Assembly: GCA_026982835.1 (NCBI GenBank)
Contig: JALSGI010000089.1
Span: 1 to 5,900 of the forward strand
Origin: Planctomycetota bacterium
GTDB lineage: Bacteria; Planctomycetota; Planctomycetia; Pirellulales; S012-138
Direction of reading: 5' to 3'
DNA length: 5,900 nt
Below the pieces are notes generated by a model, which searched no databases, was not told where the DNA came from, and was given only the letters and a program-made list of their open reading frames with translations. Both the position numbers and the translations under genes were made by a program. Shown here piece after piece: positions 1 to 4,427 of the stretch. Each line of letters opens with the position of its first letter. The stretch's first letter is position 1.

Positions 1-753
1 ATAGATGTCGCTGCGTGGGTCGTTGCGCTTGGCCCCGCTGGCCTTCTCCAGTCCGGCATAATCCACCGTGCGGAGGTTCTTCCCCTCTTCCTGGTCCAAT
101 TGGGAAGCCAGCCCGAAGTCCACCACATTGGCCACCCCGCGACTGGAGATCAGCACGTTGCTGGGCTTCAGGTCCCGGTGCATGATCCCCTTCTGGTGAG
201 CGTAGCGGATGGCGTTGGTCACGTCGATCATCAGCCGGGTGCTTTCGCCGGGGGATAGTCGGCGGCGGATGCGGATCAGGTCGCGCAAGTTCTGCCCCTC
301 GACGAACTCCATCACGATCCAGTGCCGCCCCCGGTGTTTGTCCACTTCGAGGATGGGCACAATGTTGGGATGGCGCAGGTTCAGGCCCATCCGCCCTTCC
401 CGCAGGAATTGTTCCGTTTTGATCGGGTCTTCGCTGTAGCGGGAGCGAAGGACTTTCAGGGCGACGATCTGGCCGGTTTTCTTGTGCACGGCTCGATACA
501 CGCGGGCAAACGTCCCGGCCCCCACCAGGTACAGCACCTTGTACGGGCCGTAGAAAAACCCCCGCCGGTCGCCCCGAAGAAGGCGTTCCACCTGCCAGTT
601 GGTAAGCTGGTCGTGGCGGATGAAGAACTTGAGGAACTCCTGGGCAGGGACGTCGCGGCGTCCCAACTCCTGCCACGCCGCCTGAACATCGTCCGGCTTG
701 ACCAGCTCCAGGTCCAGCAGCAGATGTGACACCCGTTCGGCTGAAACGGCCAT
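1..753 (-). CDS. Ser/Thr protein kinase, Hanks type (N-terminal 251 residues; gene runs off the left edge)
   Basis: Reverse-strand translation from the ATG at 753-751 stays open to the window edge and reads as a eukaryotic-like Ser/Thr kinase, which phosphorylates Ser/Thr of partner proteins using ATP. Residues 1-68 form a helical extension ending in LTNWQVERLLRGD and GFFYGPY, a pattern I associate with planctomycete kinases. The kinase domain starts near residue 71. The Gly-rich loop is GAGTFARV (78-85), the ATP-binding Lys is K100 (VALKVL), the likely helix-C Glu is E119, the catalytic loop is HRDLKPSNV (192-200), DFG is 212-214, and the conserved Asp of subdomain IX is in DPRSDIY (245-251). 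All catalytic residues seen are intact, so an active kinase is expected. Two departures from consensus: the third Gly of the loop is Ala83, and the APE region reads YAGLEK. An in-frame stop lies upstream at 804-802 and no other ATG, GTG or TTG lies between, so 753 is the most upstream start. The ribosome binding site is weak. Sensor or membrane parts would lie in the missing C-terminus. Confidence 0.93.
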   Translation of the reverse strand, partial: MAVSAERVSHLLLDLELVKPDDVQAAWQELGRRDVPAQEFLKFFIRHDQLTNWQVERLLRGDRRGFFYGPYKVLYLVGAGTFARVYRAVHKKTGQIVALKVLRSRYSEDPIKTEQFLREGRMGLNLRHPNIVPILEVDKHRGRHWIVMEFVEGQNLRDLIRIRRRLSPGESTRLMIDVTNAIRYAHQKGIMHRDLKPSNVLISSRGVANVVDFGLASQLDQEEGKNLRTVDYAGLEKASGAKRNDPRSDIY

Positions 754-803
754 TAAAGTGCAGACCCTCGACGCGACAGGTTGCCCGTGTCCGCTCGGCG
801 GTC

Positions 804-832
804 AGAATACAACATACTACGTACTACTTGAA
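804..832 (-). promoter_or_regulatory. Candidate housekeeping promoter for the kinase
   Basis: On the minus strand TTCAAG (832-827) is followed after 17 bp by TATTCT (809-804). That is 3/6 and 4/6 matches to the -35 and -10 consensus with ideal spacing. It would start transcription near 797, giving a leader of about 44 nt before the ATG at 753. It lies in one of the few AT-rich patches here. The match is weak and rests on inspection only. Confidence 0.25.
815..827. repeat. Short direct repeat TACTAC-G-TACTAC
   Basis: Two copies of TACTAC (815-820 and 822-827) are separated by one G, with a TACGTA palindrome across the junction. The repeat fills most of the spacer of the candidate kinase promoter, so it could be an operator half-site pair. 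At this length it could also be chance. Confidence 0.3.
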
Positions 833-1033
833 TCTGTGTCCTCTACCGGCCCAATCCGGCAACCACCGCCGATCATTTCCTTATCTTATTCCAGCCCTTT
901 CCCCGGAGCAACCTTGTGACGGCGGCGGGTGCCGGATTCGTTCTCCGCTGGGTGGGAGCCTGTCCCTGGGCGGCGCCTCCCCCCCGGACAAAAGGAACCG
1001 CAGAAAAAGCAAGCAATCCTACCCCGGGCAGAC

Positions 1034-1063
1034 TTGGATTTTTCACACGAAGAACTTTACAAT
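1034..1063 (+). promoter_or_regulatory. Candidate upstream promoter (P1) of the PSD1 operon
   Basis: TTGGAT (1034-1039) and TACAAT (1058-1063) are separated by 18 bp. The -10 matches 5/6 of the consensus and the -35 matches 3/6. Transcription would start near 1070, directly before a GGTGGAG Shine-Dalgarno-like sequence (1071-1077) and the short ORF at 1085. This and the downstream candidate at 1101-1129 may be alternatives or may work in tandem. Confidence 0.35.
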
Positions 1064-1084
1064 AACTGCTGGTGGAGACGATGG

Positions 1085-1198
1085 ATGAGTGAAGAAAAAG
1101 TTGCATTACGGCCGGGGAATGTTTATAGTGCCATAAAGGACCAAAGAGTCCTGTTTTCCTGCCGCCACCGTCCCACCCCCCAACGCCTTCCCGCCTGA
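1085..1198 (+). CDS. Possible 37-residue upstream ORF or leader peptide
   Basis: ATG at 1085 opens a 37-codon frame ending in TGA at 1196-1198. The predicted peptide starts MSEEKVALRPG and ends in a basic, proline-containing tail. GGAG (1074-1077) lies 7 nt before the ATG, a better site than the kinase gene has. The stop overlaps the first base of the AAGGAG that serves the next gene, so ribosomes finishing here would stop 13 nt before its ATG, compatible with translational coupling. Against it: I recognise no family, the frame stays open upstream of this ATG by chance, the composition is unremarkable, and the candidate promoter at 1101-1129 would start transcription inside it and exclude it. 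A second ATG at 1081 with the same site gives only three codons (Met-Asp-Glu) before TGA. Confidence 0.15.
   Translation: MSEEKVALRPGNVYSAIKDQRVLFSCRHRPTPQRLPA
1101..1129 (+). promoter_or_regulatory. Candidate main promoter (P2) of the PSD1 operon
   Basis: TTGCAT (1101-1106) and TATAGT (1124-1129) are separated by exactly 17 bp. The -10 matches 5/6 of the sigma-70 consensus and the -35 keeps the TTG core. The expected start is near 1136, giving a 5' leader of about 76 nt. This is the best housekeeping-type promoter I can see in the window, but it was found by eye. Confidence 0.45.
1137..1152 (+). other. Small stem-loop at the expected 5' end of the PSD1 mRNA
   Basis: AGGAC (1137-1141) and GTCCT (1148-1152) form a perfect 5-bp stem around a 6-nt loop CAAAGA. 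It is followed by GTTTTCC, which is too poor in T for a convincing intrinsic terminator. If the promoter at 1101-1129 is used, the transcript would begin within a base or so of this stem. Such 5'-terminal hairpins can protect mRNA from 5'-end-dependent decay. The functional reading is inference. Confidence 0.3.
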
Positions 1199-1203
1199 AG
1201 GAG
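1198..1203 (+). promoter_or_regulatory. Ribosome binding site of the PSD1 gene
   Basis: AAGGAG lies 8 nt before the ATG at 1212. The strong match and good spacing fix the start of the large downstream protein, whose export signal begins right at this ATG. Confidence 0.85.
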
Positions 1204-1211
1204 AGCCACCG

Positions 1212-4200
1212 ATGCGTTGCCGGCAAGCTGTTCGAGGAGTTTCTATCTGGGTTTGCCTGGCCTTGGGTGTTCTCACTTTGAGAGGGGCTGGTGCCGTCTT
1301 GGCCGGGGAACCTGGCGAAAAGGTCGATTTCACCACGCAGATCCGCCCGCTGCTTTCGGACCGGTGTTTCAAGTGTCACGGCCCCGACTCCAACGCCCGC
1401 GAGGCCGAGCTGCGGCTGGACATCCGCAAGGGGGTGTTCGAGCCGCGCGAGGACGGCCAGGCGGTGGTGGTGCCGGGTAAACCGGAGCAAAGCCCCCTCT
1501 ACCAGCGGATCGTCACTGAGGATGAAGACCTGCGGATGCCCCCGGCCGAAGGAGGCAAGCGGCTTTCCCGGGCCGAAGTGGAGCTGATCCGCCGCTGGAT
1601 CGAGCAAGGGGCGCCGTGGCAGGATCACTGGGCCTTCGTGCCGCCCAAGCGGCCTCCGCTCCCCCAGGTGAAGAACCGCCAGGGAGTGCAGAACCCGATC
1701 GACCTGTTCATCCGCGCTGGCCTGGAACGGGAAGGGCTACAACCGGCCCCCGAGGCCAGCCGGGAAACGCTAATCCGCCGCGTCACGCTCGACCTGACCG
1801 GCTTGCCCCCCACGCTGGAAGAGGTGGACCGCTTCCTGGCCGACACCCGGCCCGATGCCTATCAGCGCCTGGTGGATCGGCTGCTGGCCTCGCCCCATTA
1901 CGGAGAACACATGGCCCGCTACTGGCTCGACGCGGCCCGCTACGGCGACACGCACGGGCTGCACCTGGACAACTTCCGCTCCATCTGGCCTTATCGGGAC
2001 TGGGTGGTTCGTGCCTTCAACGCCAACATGCCCTTCGACCAGTTCACCATCGAGCAGATCGCCGGCGACCTGTTGCCCAACGCCACGGTGGACCAGCGCG
2101 TGGCCACCGGCTTCTTGCGGTGCAACGTGACCACCAGCGAAGGGGGAGTGATCGAGGAGGAGTTCCGGGTGCGGTACACGGTGGACCGTACCGAGACGGT
2201 GGGCACGGTGTTTTTGGGCATGACCATCGGTTGTGCCGTGTGCCACGAGCACAAGTACGACCCGATCAGCCAGCGCGAGTTCTACCAGCTCTATGCTTTC
2301 TTCAACAGTGCGGCGGACCGCGGGCTGGACGGCAACGCCCCGCTGCCTCCGCCGGTGATGAAGCTCCCTACCCCCGAAACCGAGGCCCAACTGGCCAAAC
2401 TTCGCTCCCAGTTGCAAAAGGCCCAAAAAGCCTACCAGGGGGCCCTGGCCAAATTGGACTACAAGGATCCGCTCCAAAACGCCTCCGACACCGAACTGGA
2501 CGGCGTGGACGAGGTGTGGGTGGATGAGCAACTCCCCGCCGGAGCCAGTCCGCAGGGGAACGAAGGGGCCAACAGTTGGCAGTGGGTTTCCCCGCCGGAG
2601 CATCCGGTCCATTCCGGGCAGAAGGCCACCGTGCGCAAGGCCAAGGAGCTGAGCCAGCACTTTTTCCTGGGGGCCGATCCTCCGCTGGTGATCCAGCAAG
2701 GGGACGTGCTGTTTGCCTACGTCTATCTGGACCCCAAGGACAAGCCCGAGCAGATCATGCTCCAGTTCCACAGCGGCAACTGGGAGCATCGGGCCTACTG
2801 GGGCAAGAACCGCATTCCCTGGGGACGCAACAACACCCCCAGCCGCCGCCGGATGGGCGATCTGCCCGCTGCGGGCAAGTGGGTCCGCCTGGCCGTGCCG
2901 GCCGAGTCCGTGGGGCTGAAACCAGGAGACAAGGTCGATGGCTGGGCCTTCACCCAGTTCGGCGGCACGGTGTACTGGGACCGGGCCGGCGTGCGCCGGG
3001 CCTATCCGCCCGAGCAAGGCGGTTTTGTCTCCTTCCGTCGCTGGCTGGCCGTGGCTGAGCGGACCCACGGGGCCGGGCTGCCCAAGGACTTGAAAAAGAT
3101 CATCGACACCCCGGCCGAAAAACGCAGCAAGGACCAACTGGCCCGGCTGCGACGCCATTTCCTGGAAAACGTCTGCGTGACCACCCGCAAGGTGCTCCAG
3201 CCGCTGCGGCAAAAACGCGACGAGCTGAAAAAACAGATCAAAAAGGTGGAAGACTCCATGCCGGCCACGCTGGTGATGGCCGATCTGCCCAAGCCGCGCG
3301 ACACCTACGTGCTGCTGCGCGGCGAGTACGACCGCCCGGACAAAAAGCAAAAAGTGCAGCCGGATGTGCCGGCGGTGTTCCCACCGCTGCCCGAGGGAGC
3401 CCCGCGGAACCGGCTCGGGCTGGCCCAGTGGCTCGTGCGGCCCGATCATCCGCTTACGGCCCGCGTGGCCGTCAACCGCCTCTGGCAGCAGTTCTTCGGC
3501 ACCGGGATCGTCAAGACCAGCGAGGACTTCGGCTCCCAGGGCGAAGTGCCCAGCCACCCGGAGCTGCTGGACTGGCTGGCCGTGGAGTTCATCGAAAGCG
3601 GCTGGGACGTGAAGCACATCGTGCGGCTGATCGTCACCAGCGCCACCTACCGGCAAAGCTCGGCGGCCACGCCGCAGTTGATTCAGCGCGACCCGGAAAA
3701 CCGCCTGCTGGCCCGCGGGCCCCGCTTCCGATTGGATGCCGAGGTGCTCCGCGACCAGGCACTGGCCGTAAGCGGTTTGCTGGTGCGCAAGCTGGGCGGT
3801 CCCGGGGTGAAGCCCTACCAGCCGCCGGGCATCTGGGAGGCGGTGGCCTATCCTTCGAGCAACACGGCCAAGTACAAGCAGGACCACGGGGAGAAGCTCT
3901 ATCGGCGTTCGCTGTACTTGTTCTGGAAGCGCACCGCCCCGCCGCCCAACATGGTGGCCTTCGATGCTCCCAGCCGCGAATCGTGCACGGCCCGGCGCCC
4001 CCGGACCAACACGCCCTTGCAAGCCCTGGTGACGCTGAACGATCCCACTTTCGTCGAGGCGGCCCGAGCCTTGGCCCAGCGAGTGCTCAAGGAAACCAGC
4101 GGCACGCTGGAGGACCGGCTGGTGTGGGCCTTCCGCACCGTGACCGCCCGGCGGCCCAAGCCCCGGGAACTGGCCGTGCTCCGCCAAGCCTACCAGGACC

Positions 4201-4358
4201 ACCTGGCCCATTTCCGCCAGCATCCCGAGCAGGCCAAAAAGCTGCTCCAGGTGGGCGAGTCGCCGCGGGATGAGTCGCTGGACGTGGCCGAGCACGCCGC
4301 CTGGACCATGATCGGCAACCTGCTGCTGAACCTGAGCGAAACGCTCACCAAGGGTTGA
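1212..4358 (+). CDS. Exported PSCyt1-PSCyt2(DUF1549)-PSD1(DUF1553) protein, 1048 aa
   Basis: This is a full-length planctomycete secreted multidomain protein of unknown biochemical role. Residues 1-31 look like a Sec signal peptide: basic start (R2, R4, R8), hydrophobic stretch about 10-23, and plausible cleavage after VLA at 29-31. PSCyt1 follows, with a haem-type CxxCH (C52-F-K-C55-H56) inside RCFKCHGPD and an RMPP segment near 108-111. PSCyt2/DUF1549 spans about 161-366, with RVTLDLTGLPP, the HMARYWLDAARYGDTHG core and a second CxxCH (C341-A-V-C344-H345). Lys/Gln-rich helices, possibly coiled coil, lie at 391-415. A beta-rich insert covers about 431-595, and another charged helical stretch lies at 635-682. 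PSD1/DUF1553 covers about 732-990, including RVAVNRLWQQFFGTGIV and RTNTPLQALVTLNDP. The C-terminus (LLLNLSETLTKG) is the usual family ending, so it is not truncated. The start is set by AAGGAG at 1198-1203. Haem attachment is inferred from the motifs. The DUF1501 partner gene follows at once, arguing for a shared extracytoplasmic job. Confidence 0.95.
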   Translation: MRCRQAVRGVSIWVCLALGVLTLRGAGAVLAGEPGEKVDFTTQIRPLLSDRCFKCHGPDSNAREAELRLDIRKGVFEPREDGQAVVVPGKPEQSPLYQRIVTEDEDLRMPPAEGGKRLSRAEVELIRRWIEQGAPWQDHWAFVPPKRPPLPQVKNRQGVQNPIDLFIRAGLEREGLQPAPEASRETLIRRVTLDLTGLPPTLEEVDRFLADTRPDAYQRLVDRLLASPHYGEHMARYWLDAARYGDTHGLHLDNFRSIWPYRDWVVRAFNANMPFDQFTIEQIAGDLLPNATVDQRVATGFLRCNVTTSEGGVIEEEFRVRYTVDRTETVGTVFLGMTIGCAVCHEHKYDPISQREFYQLYAFFNSAADRGLDGNAPLPPPVMKLPTPETEAQLAKLRSQLQKAQKAYQGALAKLDYKDPLQNASDTELDGVDEVWVDEQLPAGASPQGNEGANSWQWVSPPEHPVHSGQKATVRKAKELSQHFFLGADPPLVIQQGDVLFAYVYLDPKDKPEQIMLQFHSGNWEHRAYWGKNRIPWGRNNTPSRRRMGDLPAAGKWVRLAVPAESVGLKPGDKVDGWAFTQFGGTVYWDRAGVRRAYPPEQGGFVSFRRWLAVAERTHGAGLPKDLKKIIDTPAEKRSKDQLARLRRHFLENVCVTTRKVLQPLRQKRDELKKQIKKVEDSMPATLVMADLPKPRDTYVLLRGEYDRPDKKQKVQPDVPAVFPPLPEGAPRNRLGLAQWLVRPDHPLTARVAVNRLWQQFFGTGIVKTSEDFGSQGEVPSHPELLDWLAVEFIESGWDVKHIVRLIVTSATYRQSSAATPQLIQRDPENRLLARGPRFRLDAEVLRDQALAVSGLLVRKLGGPGVKPYQPPGIWEAVAYPSSNTAKYKQDHGEKLYRRSLYLFWKRTAPPPNMVAFDAPSRESCTARRPRTNTPLQALVTLNDPTFVEAARALAQRVLKETSGTLEDRLVWAFRTVTARRPKPRELAVLRQAYQDHLAHFRQHPEQAKKLLQVGESPRDESLDVAEHAAWTMIGNLLLNLSETLTKG
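4333..4347 (+). other. Hairpin in the last codons of the PSD1 gene
   Basis: TGAGCG (4333-4338) and CGCTCA (4342-4347) form a perfect 6-bp stem around AAA. It lies just before the stop codon and has no T-run, so it is not an intrinsic terminator. The codons encode the conserved family ending LSETLT, so the pairing may be a by-product of protein conservation and codon bias. Confidence 0.3.
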
Positions 4359-4361
4359 TCC

Positions 4362-4380
4362 GGAGCTTTCCACACGCTCC
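4362..4380 (+). other. Weak inverted repeat in the PSD1-DUF1501 gap
   Basis: GGAGC (4362-4366) and GCTCC (4376-4380) can pair around a 9-nt loop, 3 nt after the PSD1 stop codon. It is followed by C-rich sequence, not T, so read-through into the DUF1501 gene is expected. It could act in mRNA processing or stability, but a stem this short may be chance. The GAGCG at 4334-4338 could also pair with CGCTC at 4375-4379 as an alternative fold. Confidence 0.25.
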
Positions 4381-4414
4381 CCCCAGCAACCCGCTTGACA
4401 ACCAACACGCTTCC

Positions 4415-4420
4415 AGGAGG
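4415..4420 (+). promoter_or_regulatory. Ribosome binding site of the DUF1501 gene
   Basis: AGGAGG, a perfect Shine-Dalgarno core, lies 7 nt before the ATG at 4428. It decides that start over the in-frame TTG at 4395, which lies upstream of this site. Confidence 0.9.
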
Positions 4421-4427
4421 CGAGACG

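Larger units (their letters stand above)
754..1211. other. Divergent intergenic region between kinase and PSD1 operon (458 bp)
   Basis: This gap separates the leftward kinase gene from the rightward PSD1/DUF1501 operon, so it should hold promoters for both and no terminator is expected. I see no tRNA, rRNA or mobile element in it. About 811-870 and 1030-1160 are visibly richer in A+T than the flanking genes, as expected for promoters. About 901-990 is very GC-rich, with a GGCGCC palindrome and a C-run. Individual candidate elements are listed separately. Open frames crossing this region have no recognisable protein content, except possibly the short ORF at 1085-1198. Confidence 0.8.

Noticed and set aside
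322..729. A 135-codon plus-strand open frame at the left end
   Set aside because: It is antisense to the kinase gene, whose reverse-strand reading carries all the expected kinase motifs.
954..981. GGGAG/CTCCC inverted repeat as a terminator
   Set aside because: The stem is only 5 bp with an 18-nt loop and is followed by C's. No gene ends here, because the flanking genes diverge.
873..1628. A 251-codon minus-strand open frame across the intergenic region and the start of the PSD1 gene
   Set aside because: It overlaps the clear signal peptide and PSCyt1 coding region, crosses the promoter region, and shows no protein family features.
1616..2527. A 303-codon plus-strand open frame in another phase inside the PSD1 gene
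   Set aside because: It is an out-of-phase shadow of a GC-rich gene, rich in Arg, Gly, Pro and Ala with no domain. The main frame carries the conserved DUF1549 motifs.
4395..4423. TTGACA at 4395-4400, a perfect -35 box, as an internal promoter for the DUF1501 gene
   Set aside because: At 16-18 bp spacing the sequence is GC-rich with no -10 resemblance, and the start would fall at or past the ribosome binding site and start codon.
4395..4427. TTG at 4395 as the DUF1501 start (11 extra residues)
   Set aside because: The AGGAGG at 4415-4420 lies downstream of it and is ideally placed for the ATG at 4428. The Tat signal also fits a start at 4428.
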